In this document: positions 35,105 to 45,630 of the stretch, one piece after another
How the letters are laid out: every line of letters begins with the position of its first letter
How positions within the stretch are numbered: position 1 is the stretch's first letter
Assembly: GCA_039621445.1 (NCBI GenBank)
Contig: CP154956.1
Span: 76,814,474 to 76,878,473, forward strand
Direction of reading: 5' to 3'
Length of the DNA: 64,000 nt
From: Euglena gracilis
Taxonomy: Eukaryota; Euglenida; Euglenophyceae; Euglenales
Notes under the pieces: model-generated
What the model was told of the DNA's origin: nothing
Databases searched by the model: none
Seen by the model: the letters and a program-made list of their open reading frames with translations, nothing else
Made by a program: the position numbers and the translations under genes

Positions 35105-35620
35105 GTTGTTTATTTGCGTATTTGCGCGCATCACGTTGTTTGTGGCCGCAAATGCGCAAATAAACATAGTAAATTGTGCAGTTTCTTCATACAGTTTATT
35201 TGCGCATTTGCGCCCACAAACAACGTGATGCACGCAAATGCGCAAATAAACCACATCTGCTGTCAGTGTTTGACGGTTGTGCTTCCGTCACACCGTTCTT
35301 ATTTGTGTTTATGGGCGCAAATGCGCGCACCAACAAAAATTATGTTGGTGCGCGCATTTGCGCAAATGCGCGCATAAAACGTAATTTTTGTTGGTGTTCG
35401 CATTTGCGCCCATAAGCTTGCGCCGTTGACAAACAGTGTGACAAACTCACCAACTGGATGGCCCGTCAGTCTGTACCGTCAGGGCCTCTATGTCACGCAG
35501 TTTTTCAACGGCGTCAGTTCATGGGTGTCAAAGCTCAGCACTGGAAGGACAAAATTGTGTTTATGCGCGCAATTGCGCGCATCAACATAAACATGTTGGT
35601 GTGCGCATTTGCGCGCATAA
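35105..35620. repeat. GCGC/AAAT subterminal array, right
   Basis: The same units as at 33.3-33.8 kb, for example TTGGTGCGCGCATTTGCGCA and its inverse, spaced by unique sequence. Confidence 0.8.
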
Positions 35621-38103
35621 ACACAATTTTGTCCTTCCTGTGTTGGGCTTCTTCCGCTGGGTTCTTTGCCACACAACTGGTTCTGCGCATCCCGGGTACA
35701 AGCTGGGTGGGAGACACCCGTTCCCCTTTATTCCCTTCATTCCCTGCGGACACCATTTCTTCCCCCTCTTCGCATCCCTTGCCCAACACCCCGCACTCAC
35801 CCTCCTTACCCTGTGTCCTTGTCGCCGGCTTGGTCACACCACACCCACACCCCCGGCACCTCCTCCCCGCGCTTTAACAAACAGGCCAAAAACAGCACAC
35901 CAAGGCGCCGCAAGCAAAGCAGTCCGGCAAACACCCAGGATGCACACCGCCGGCAGCTCGGACACACCCGGGGACACAGCCGAAAGGAGCAACAGGGGCA
36001 GTAAAGGTCCCGTTCCTAAGGTGCTTTTTTGCGTTTTTTTCCCTTTGGGCCAGCAAGGTCCCGGGGGTTTCGACGTACAAAGTCCATTTTGGTACACCCC
36101 AAAAACACCATTTTTCGCCAAAGTCCCGGGGGTCTCACCGCCAAAATCAGGATTTCGCTCATTTTTTGCACTCTCTTGTTCACGTGTTTTCAAACCCCCC
36201 TGACCTTCACAGCCAAAACAAAGCAGAATCAAAAAAATCGTAAATGCGCGCAAATGCGCAAATAAAAAGAAAAAAGCTTAAGTGCGAATCCGGCCGCCTA
36301 AGCTTTGCAACGGGCCAGAAATCGGTCACCGGGACTGCACCACTGTTTAGGTGGCCCCTGCTAGACCACCCCTCCTGGGGGTTGGTCCTGAGCCCCCTTG
36401 GCAGGTGGGGTGGGGGGGGGTTCGGACCCACCCCTCCGGTCCAAGAGGGGGGGGGGCACCCCCCACCTAAACCCCGTATGCCCTCTTTATATCGAACCCT
36501 GAGAGGGCGTGCTTGTCATTTTCGAAGGTTGGCCAGATGCGAAACTGAAAGAGACGCAGTTCTTTGCAGTTACAGTCAATCTGATTGCAAATATTATTTT
36601 ATTGAAAAAACATCTTATTAAAATTCTAACTTCGTTTGAGAATACACTCATTGGGCATCAAACATTCACTGAGAAGGCATCCTAACACAAAACACCCTCT
36701 TTGGATTTTGAACAACGTCCAAATGGTAGGGGGGTAATGATCTGGATGGAAGGAAACACCGATGGGAAAAAATTGGTTGAGAGAAATATTGGACCAATCC
36801 TCATTGCATTGGGAAAAACCCTGGCGGCCTGCCCAAAACAGGCGGGGGAAATTGCGGACAAAAAAAATTGAGAGTCATCTTCTTGGAGGAGTTAAAGGAA
36901 TTAACTCCAGGGAATAGACTGAAAAAAATTGCCCTTTGAAAGAAAAATGCTCATCATCAAAATGATCGGAGATAAAAATACAGAACCAAACGGCGCGAAA
37001 TGCCGAGGAAAACTTTGAATGTCAACGGGAGGACATTGGACTTTCATTAAATTTGGAAAGAAAAATAATAGACGGATCCTTAAAAAGGTGAACCCTGGAC
37101 AACATTTTGTCCAACACTTTCCAACAAAGTTTGTTGGGTTCGAAAATTTCTGCAAAAATGGGAAAATTACAAAAAAAGGATTACTGTGCAAATTGAAAAA
37201 AATGCAAAAATAATTCTGAAAATTACAAAAAAAACACCATACAACCCCTGAGACTTAGCGAAATGTACAACAAATTCGAGATAAACATTGGTCAGGTTTT
37301 GCAAATGATCTTTGAGAAGCGTCACAATTGTAACCACCATCTGACAAAGATAAAACAAAAAATATCTGCAGCCAAGGAATTACAAAAACCAGTGCTGGGA
37401 GGCAAGACAATGCGATGCAATACAACACCACCAAATGGAAAATGCTTCGAACAGACACCAAATAAAAGACATCCCTTTGGGACTGTTTGAAGAATCACCA
37501 TACAAGACCACTGGAAAATTGTCAAGATCAAATAATAAATCACAAAATAAAAACCTGATTCGAGGTAATTTTTTTCACCCAGCTCATTTGAAAAATGTTA
37601 TTGCAAAAACATCCGTTAATGAGAAAATACATTCAAAAGCAGAACACAGAAATAAACGCAGACATTCTGGGAGACAACAAGCAGAAACCCCAATACAAAC
37701 AACCCCCAACATAAAACTTTTCGTAAACCCCAAAGTAAAAAAAAGTAGCGGAATTCGCTTTTGAGTCACACCGTGGGAGGCGTCGAGCCTGGATCTGCAC
37801 TCAGCAAAACCTCCTGCTGATATGCCTGCTTCTGTTCCTGCATAAAAAACACAAAGACCCACAGACCCACAAAAGACCCACAAAACCCACAAAAGACCCA
37901 CAAAAGCAAAACCCAAAGACACAACGAAGCCAATGGAGCGACTTCACCGAAAACCAAAAGGGGAAGAAACACCTCTTCGTCGTAAACAAATTGCTCGATT
38001 TCGCGGAAAAATTCTGCATGGCCTGATCGGCTGCGTTCCAGAGTGCGGAGAACATCACATCTGGCCCCTATTTTCTTCGGCTGGAGAAAATCGTGACACA
38101 AAT

Positions 38104-38170
38104 CAATCAAACAAACAAACAAACAAACAAACAAACAAACAAACAAACAAACAAACAAACAAACAAACAA
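38104..38170. repeat. (ACAA)n microsatellite
   Basis: About 16 ACAA units. Confidence 0.95.
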
Positions 38171-38852
38171 TAAACAAACAACATAATAAACAAAAAGCCA
38201 AAAACAGATCAGCAAAAACTGGTGCAAGGAATTATGTCTTGAACTTCAAAGCAAAAACTGATGATGGGGATGAAAACTGAACCTGTTTGCTTTTTCTTTG
38301 CTTTCATTCCCGATTCCCCACCCCGGCAAATGACCATCATTGCCGCAACAAAGTTCAGTTAGGGGGGGCAAACCACGTTACTTCGGTGACATTGGGTGAC
38401 TTCGGTGACATAAAGCCGAAAATAGCTGAGAGATTTTCGAGGAAATGCAACATTCAATGCAATGTGGTTGATATCTCGAGCAGGCTTCAGTGACATGGAA
38501 TTTGAGGTATCTGAGAAAGGAGCCAGTTTTGGGTCTGCCCACTCATCCTGGTCCGCGAGCATGAACTCTCCAGTGATCCAGGCAGGCTCCTGTTCAGAAG
38601 GGGACATCATCGGGCTTGAATGGGATCTCCGATCGTCGATCTCTCAAATGCTGGCCTCTTCTGCAATCCTTTCCACCTTTCAGAAAGCACACAGGGGGGG
38701 AGAACAGCGGTCCCCACAACTTCATATAGTGGCCCCGCTACCGACATCCTGTGAGGCACTGTCGAGGTAGGGGACATGACAACGGCAAGGTCCTCTCCTA
38801 CGATTCTTCTGTTCGGGTAACGTCTGTGAACCGTCTTCATACATATGCAGTG

Positions 38853-38857
38853 ACATA

Positions 38858-38896
<39 letters not shown>

Positions 38897-38909
38897 GCAC
38901 GCACACACA

Positions 38910-39004
<95 letters not shown>
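38853..39004. repeat. (GCAC)n and (CA)n microsatellite
   Basis: GCAC repeats followed by about 35 CA units. Confidence 0.95.
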
Positions 39005-39006
<2 letters not shown>

Positions 39007-39081
39007 ATGTGCGTGTGCGGTGTACATGTGTCCATGTGCGGCTGAAAGACGACCTTCACAAATCCTGGCACAGGGACGCAC

Positions 39082-39290
39082 CTTGCTGCCAACGGGCGGG
39101 GTCGGCACAGGGCCACCGGAGGACGCGTTCGCCGCCATTGCGGAGGGGGCCGGGGTGGGCAGGGTGGCCGGGACGCCGGGGACAGGCAACGCCCCGAAGC
39201 CACGCCCCAGGGAGGCACTGGGGCCTTGCAGTGGCGGCTGGCGCTGGGCTGGGATAGCGCCTTCTCCGCTGGGCGTCGCCGTTCTGCCGG
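39082..39290 (-). CDS. Pro/Ala/Ser-rich exon, gene unassigned
   Basis: Acceptor CCTTTGTCAG, 209 bases, donor GCAAG/GTGCGT. Reads AGRTATPSGEGAIPAQRQPP, then a Pro/Ala/Gly-rich linker with VPGVPATLPTPAPSAMAA, and ends TPPVGSK. All three frames are open, but this one has the most even low-complexity composition. Likely a disordered linker. Phase 1 in, 0 out. Confidence 0.5.
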
Positions 39291-40149
39291 CTGACAAAGG
39301 GCAAAATCTATTCTTTGGCAATATTGCTTTTGTTTTTTGTTTTCAAAAAAAATTTGTTTCAAACACAAAACAAACTTTTTTTATAAAAAAAATTGTGACT
39401 TTTCCCAAGCTGGAGAGATCTCCAGGGTTGTATGGAAAGGCAGGGGTTGACCCCCCCCAGGAGGAAGGAGCTGGGGTTGGAATCCCCACACACCACGTCC
39501 CCATGCACGAAATTATTTGACCTAAAATCGTTGCGCCTGTTCAATAAACAAAGCCAGTCAATATTTCCCAGAGGAAAAAGGTTCTCAATATGTGGTTGCC
39601 AAAACCACATACCCTTCCCGGAAAGAAACCCAGAACCTCAAACGAAGCCTGTTATCGAAGAGCACTGCCGAAACATTGCAGGTGTGAAAGATTGGCAAAC
39701 AAAGAAAACCACTGCGCCTTGACATACCTTTCTTACTGCCAGCATCTTTCCCACTGCTTGACCAGATTCGGCCACTCCTGCAAAATAATAAATCACGTCA
39801 CAATCATGAACCCTATTATGACCCCCCTTCCACCAGGACGGACAAAAAGCAGAGGGCTGGGAATGCGGACACACCACAAATCAGTGCATTCTTTAGCCCC
39901 CCCCCCCCTGGGTCCAGCCAGCCCAGAGGGAAAAAATGCAGCTGCTTGTTGGACCCCCCCCCGCTCATGGGTTGGGCCCAGCTGTCACCCAAACCTGCCA
40001 AAAAAAAACACCAAATTCAGCTGGGAGGCAATTTTTTGTCACACGCACAATTTTGAAGCTACAGCCCAAAAAATCAGCAATCAAAAACCACATTTTTTGG
40101 TCCCTGTTCAAAAACTTTCAGCTCAGCCCTGCTGGAATTTCTTCAGACC

Positions 40150-40610
40150 CCCGCAGGGCAGAACGGGAAGGCCTGGTGACCGCCCCACCCAGGAGGTGGG
40201 GGTGGTCGACCCCCCACACACCACAGCAAACCCTGAAATTTTTGAGGTTTTTTTGTTTTAAAAATGTGGTTTTGCATCAAAAAAATCATGCATTTTGGGT
40301 TCATTTTTTCAAAAAAAATTCAAAAAATTCCCTGGCCAAAATCCCCATTTTCCTAAAAAAAGAAGGTGAAAAAAATGTACCAAATTTTGGCACAATCAAA
40401 TTTTACTGAATTTTTTCCCTTGGAAATTTTTTGAATTTTCAATGGCATTTTTTGCTTCAAAAACCTCTCAAAGTTAAAATTTTGAGAAAATTTGGAAATT
40501 GTGGAAGGTGTGAAAAAATGGGCCACCCACCGTGCAGGGGGGGGGGTCGACCCTCCCCACCCACCACCCTGGCTGTTTGGCCGATTCCCGTTCTACCCAG
40601 GACCCCGGGG
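40150..40610 (+). repeat. dispersed repeat, copy 2
   Basis: The counterpart of 24,480-25,050, with the same order of G/C-tract and A/T-rich segments. Confidence 0.75.
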
Positions 40611-41219
40611 AGGCAGCCCTACTGGTTTGAAAAAGGTTCTGCGTGGTGGACCGCCGGGGGTGAGGAGGGCGGAGCCCCTTCCAGCTAGCCAAAACCACTG
40701 CCAAAAACCTATGAAATTTTGTTGGCTTAGCTCCTCCAGCTGCTTAAAATGCACATGATCATTGCTTCCCAGGCTCAACTGTGGTCACCTTCTTCTGAGG
40801 GGGGGGGGGGCTGAAAAAAAGCACTGAATAATTTGAGGCACTGTGTTGCATCCCCCCTGCAGCCCTGTTTTGACTTCCAATAAACACTTTGTGAGCAAGT
40901 CAGTTGACTAGCCAGTACCAAGAGGTCTGTTTGAAAGAGGTTGCATACACTTCTGACAAAATTGGACGTTTTTGCCCAATTTTTTACTCCCTTGTTCTTA
41001 TATTGGAATTCTTATAATGGTTGTGCAATTACTCAGGTGGCTGCAGTTGAAGGGATGCAGCTGGTGAAAGTAAAACCCCCAACCCCACATGTGCTCTCCG
41101 TGAAACGCCGAGGGAAATAGACAACCCCAAATGCAGAAGAACTGGTTACCCCCAGTCAGGAGGGCTGTGTCGGTTTAAGGTTCATGCCTCGTGTCCTTTG
41201 CGCGCTAAAATCAACACAT

Positions 41220-42080
41220 TTTGGGTTTTTAGGTTAAAATAACCCAAAATAACCCCCTGCCAATTTTCAGCAAAAATCCAAAGGCCCCCCCAAAAGACCC
41301 CCCTCGGGATTTTTGGGGGAAATCCAAAAGATAGACCCCTTCCTAAAAAAGTGAAAATGCCCCCAAAAGGCAGTTTTGATTTTTGCCCATTTTGAATTGA
41401 CATTTTTGAGACAATTTTTGCTCGTTGCCAAGAATTGCCTTTTTTTGGACCCTCCCATGGGAAGGCTTTTTTTCGGTCGAATTTTTAAGCAAAAAAAATC
41501 CAACAGAAACCCCCCAAAAATGACACCTGGGTCTTACTTTTGGGTCCGTTGCCGGAAACCTCCAGGGGGGGGGGTATTTATTTGTGAGAGAGGGTCTCAT
41601 TTTGGGGCTTTTTCTTGACGGACCCGGGCCCGAAAGAAATTATTTATTAATATTATTTAGTCTTTGGAAGTGTTTATCAGTATTATTTAATCTTTATTAG
41701 AAGTCATTATTTTTCAGGTTCCCAAAAAACACAAAAATATAAGTTGACATTTACAATTAAAGTACAGCTTTTAAAATTTTTCACTTTAAAATCCGAAAAT
41801 CTTTGAAATGGCACCATCCATATGTGTGTTTCTGAAATGGGGGTTTTTGGCCTTTTTTTCAGGGAAAAAATTTACCCTCCCTGGCGCTTCGCGCCGTCAG
41901 GAGGGGGTCTTATTTTTCGGATGTTTACTCGATCGGATCAGAGAGGGTCTTATTTTGGGGGGGTCTTATTTGGGGGGGGTCCCATTTTGTGGGGGGTTTA
42001 GAACTCCCCACAAAAATAAGACCACCTTTTGGTGTTTTCAGTAGCGGACCCAAAAAGGGGACCAGGGTCTGATTTTGGGG
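41220..42080. repeat. GGGGTCTTATTTTGGGG-type array
   Basis: Spaced copies of GTCTTATTTT (or its inverse) next to G tracts, with fragments of the same at 44,480-44,580 and, diverged, at 58,010-58,060. Confidence 0.6.
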
Positions 42081-42796
42081 AGGGGCTTTGCAAAAAAAAA
42101 TAAAAGTTGTATGTGACTTGCGTTTGGAGCCCCCCACTTTTCTGTGGGGAAAAAGACAAAATTTTAATTTCCTCTGGAAAAAGTTTTCATGGTGCAAAAA
42201 TTACTGGAGCATTTCCAATTTTTTTTTAAAAAGTTGGAAGAGCAAATTATGCAAAAAAAAGTAAAACGAGACTTATCAGAAATTTTCATAAATGCAAAAA
42301 AAGGCAAAACTGTGCAGAAAATTTTGAGAGCGAAAAACTTTAAGATCTCTGATCATGCAAAAAAATCAAAATTATGCAACCCACATATTTCCAGTCCCGA
42401 GGCATAATGCCTGATTGCTAAAACATTCAACATTCACAGCAATATAAAAAAAACATAATACTGAAGGCATTTCGGTGCCGAAAAATCATTTCTCTCGTAT
42501 GACCTCAAAAAAAAAAACCCATCAAAACACACGGCCGTTAAACTACCAAAAAAAATCCCAAATAAAAATGACAGCAAAAACTGGGCAATTATTTCAGGGC
42601 CTAAAGCCTTGGTTTTGTGTGTGCTGTTTCTGGTCGCCCAAGAATTGTCCATTTAAAGCGTTCAGCGCACCCAAAGAGACCTTTGTACTATCTCAGGCCA
42701 GAGATGGCCGCCCGCAATGAAAACTTGAACACCAGGGATTGCACGGAAAAGGATTGCATGGGCTTGCTTCGATGGCAGTGCAGTCACCGCAGCCAC

Positions 42797-42935
42797 CTTG
42801 CCACAGGGGATGGGGGCACACTCCACAGCGCGCTTCTGTCGGCTCAGTTTCATCGTTTCCTTCAATGCGTTGAGGCGTTGGCCCATCTCCTCAGCCTCCA
42901 AAGCCAACCGGTCGCTCTCTTTGCCACGCACAGGT
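42797..42935 (-). CDS. coiled-coil exon, gene unassigned
   Basis: Acceptor CCTGTCTCAG, donor GGCAAG/GTGGCT (an earlier donor follows CGCGCT). Reads GKESDRLALEAEEMGQRL, then NALKETMKLSRQKR, a clear heptad-type helix. Phase 2 in, 0 out. It lies just downstream of DNAJC2, so it is either the start of the coiled-coil gene or a separate one. Confidence 0.6.
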
Positions 42936-43845
42936 CTGAGACAGGTGGGAGTGCGGCGAAAAAAAACGAGAGAAAACAGATGACTGGAATTTGGCAACTG
43001 GATTGATGCAGAGGTGAAAAAATGGGCGGGACAGAGGTTTTCCCCCATCCCCGGGGAGGGATATTATTTACAATTGGTAACCAGTGGAGGGGGCCCCGAA
43101 GACCCCAAAAATTCGATGGCACCTGGTGCCACCCCAGAAGAGGGCAATGCCAGACCAGGCCCCCTTTCCTTGTTCCATTTTATGTCCAAACCCGAAATCA
43201 GGCTGAGGGGAAAACAGGGGCGGGGTGTGGGGTCAGGCGGGGGGAAAGCAAGGAGCAGTGAATTCTTCCACTGCTTTGCACAACAACAACAACAACAACA
43301 ACACATTTCTTGGGCCAAAGTTGCTGATTCCTATCTGTTCTCACAGTTTGGAAGTGGGAGGGGGATTTGGGGACCTGAAAACAGCATATGTGGGGAGAGG
43401 AGGGAAGCCCCCCAAACATACAGCCACCAACCCTCTAACCCTCTGTGGATTTCCTCAATGACCTGCGGGAGGTGCTCTAGCCAGGATAAACGTGCAAACC
43501 GGACCCAGCTGGCCCTCAACCTCCACCGGGGCCCATCGCGTGGTTGGGCAACAAACGAAGATACGAACAAAAGCTCAAAAAAATCACACCTTGCCCGCAT
43601 CTTGTGGGCATCACAAAATGGCCGTCGCGTGATGAAACATGGAATGCATGTTCCTGCAATGGACGCAAACAACAAGCGTCAACCTCCAACAGCTGCACTG
43701 CCTCCAACGCGGACTGGTGTAAAATGTTTGTTTGATGTCCACCTCTCGATTATGACGTTAAATCCTGTTCCCCGGCGCTGAGCTCTCTGATGACGAGGCA
43801 ATCATCGCAAATACCAGCACGTCGACCCCCATCCCTCAGGGCGTT

Positions 43846-44160
43846 CTAACGTTGAAACAGGGGGAGAGACGCCGGTTCCGTGATGAACCCCATGTCCCTG
43901 GGCCAGGGCTGCCAGAAGGGCAGAACGGGAGCCATGAACATAGGGTTCATGGCAGGACGGGTGTCCCTCCCCCTCTTCTCAAAGGGTGCGCCCAGGTCCG
44001 CTGAATTCAGGACAGAACCGGCATCACCACCCTCTGAAGTCAAAAGGTCAAGTACCGACCTTTTCAGGCTCATTTCTCTGTCCACTCGTCCTGGAGATGG
44101 ACAACGGCCTTGAGGGCAGGTTTTTGAGGCACTATGGGGTGCGCGACCGATCGCCTTCAT
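43846..44160 (-). other. possible terminal exon, weak
   Basis: After a GTTGTCCATCTCCAG acceptor a frame reads DREMSLKRSVLDLLTSEGG and later NPMFMAPVLPFWQPWPRD, stopping at TAG near 43,852. Its phase (1) does not fit the last DNAJC2 exon (2). The plus strand is also open here. Confidence 0.25.
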
Positions 44161-45164
44161 AAGCCCTTGATGCTTGGCTCAAATGATTTGTTTGGTTCAA
44201 AGCAAATCCCCGAGTTTTCTCCCATGCAAAATCATCCACATTTACATTGTTTGTGCTTTTCAAAGATCCACTGTCCTTTTCCTTGTGTGAAAAAGTGCCC
44301 TTGATCCTCGCCGAGCCAACGTTTTGGGACAATGGGAAAAGAAAATAACACCCCAAAGCACACATGACAATGAATGTGATAATAAAGACACGGGAAAATA
44401 TGCTGATTTGTGCGAAAACTGTCCCAAAAATGGCAGATATACCCCAAAAATGGCTCATCTTTCAAAATTACGGTGCTTCGCGTCGGCTGGGGGGGTCATG
44501 GATTTTTGCTCAGCCAGGGGGGGTCTTATTTTTGGGGGGTCCATTTTATGGGGGGTCTTATTTTGGGGGGGGTTTAGTGGCAGGGCCACTGTTTAAAAAA
44601 TGATGTTTGTGGCCACATGGCATTGGGGGGGGGGGGGGGGGGCTTGGGGGGGGGACAGGGGCGGGGGGGGGGGTTCCATGATGACGGGGGATGAAAAATA
44701 CATGTTCCTTGAGACCTCTGCCACTCAGAATAGGGCTCAGCTGTGAGCCTGGCTGCACAACGGCCCCACCTTGGGGTCCGTTCGGGCTTTTGCCTTTTGG
44801 GACATTTCGGTGCCGTGGGGGCGTTGTTCTGGGGTTGACGATTGGACGGAACCCACGTTGGCAGTGGGCTGCCTTGCTTCAGGAATGCCCCAACCGGATC
44901 CAACTGCCCTGCAAGTCCGCTGAATTAATGCTGGGCCAGCTCATCCCAATGAGGTTGAAGCAAAAAATGGGAAGGAAAGTACGGTGGTTTGAGGATTCGA
45001 GGGTTTGGGTTGGAATTTTCCCTCAAAAATTTGACAGAGAAATACCAACCCAGGTGTGGGCAGTCCTCGCAGATTTTGCAGGGTCCCAGCCACGCCAGCC
45101 CAGCAGCCCAGGTTGCCCCTGCCCCCTCGTTCCGGGGGGGGGGGTGCCAGGGGGTGCTGGACGG

Positions 45165-45256
45165 AAAAGGCCAGAGGCGAACACCAGCGCCAGGCCAGAA
45201 GAAGGGATAAACGGCACCAAAAAAAAAGCCACAGTGCACACAGAGGGGGGGGGGTG
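45165..45256 (-). repeat. dispersed repeat, inverted copy of 31.54 kb
   Basis: AGAAGGGATAAACGGC and flanking sequence match 31,540-31,640 on the opposite strand. Confidence 0.75.
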
Positions 45257-45560
45257 CTAGAAGAATCCCGAAAGGTCTTTACTTCGCCTTCGTGGAAAAA
45301 CACCAAACGATTGGATTGACGTGCCCTCACCGAGAGAAATAAAAAAGGTTATAAATCCAAAGAGAGTGGGAAACAAGAAAATGGGAACAGCGGAACCATC
45401 GGTTCATAACCGAGGGTTTCCAGGGTTCGGGATCACCTAAATCCAGGCGCTGATGCAGGGGGTCAGTCAGGAAGGGAAACAGAGTGCGGGGGCAGCTTTC
45501 GCAGGCAAAGCCACGGGACAATGTCGAGCACTGGGCAGCGGGGGTATTCGCTTGACTCAC

Positions 45561-45630
45561 TTTTTGAAGAGCGTTGCGAGGTACTTGTACCGCTCCACAC
45601 ACTGCTTCTTCGTTTTCCCCTCCACCAGGG
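45561..45630 (-). CDS. DNAJC2: DNAJC2 exon: end of SANT2
   Basis: VEGKTKKQCVERYKYLATLF, near-identical in layout to the family's VPGRTKKDCMKRYKEL. Acceptor GACGACAG, donor AAAAA/GTGAGT. The C-terminal tail continues in a further exon, perhaps 45,287-45,257. Confidence 0.9.

Larger units (their letters stand above)
32924..36302. mobile_element. 3.4-kb DNA element with perfect 32-bp inverted termini
   Basis: CTTAGGCGGCCGGATTCGCA... (32,924-32,955) is repeated exactly inverted at 36,271-36,302. GCTTT lies directly outside both ends if the outermost base is left out, a possible 5-bp target duplication. Near each end are dense TTTGCGCAAATGCGCGCACC-type arrays (33,310-33,760; 35,105-35,620). A 371-bp hAT-like element is nested at 34,218. 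Plus-strand open pieces (33,081-33,299; 34,784-34,996) could be remains of its protein, but none was recognised. It lies between exons at 39,082 and 31,126. Confidence 0.7.
36303..39081. other. non-coding stretch
   Basis: A copy of the 31.7-kb repeat (36,380-36,500), AT-rich sequence, an (ACAA)n tract at 38,104-38,170 and a (CA)n / CGCA tract at 38,853-39,004 directly left of the 39,082 exon. Confidence 0.5.

Noticed and set aside
33310-35620. GCGCAAATGCGC arrays as a CRISPR array
   Set aside because: Units are palindromic, unevenly spaced and in both orientations, in a spliced eukaryotic genome.
43400-43550. Minus-strand peptide LSWLEHLPQVIEEIHR as an exon
   Set aside because: No good acceptor, the phase is unclear, and a competing frame is open.
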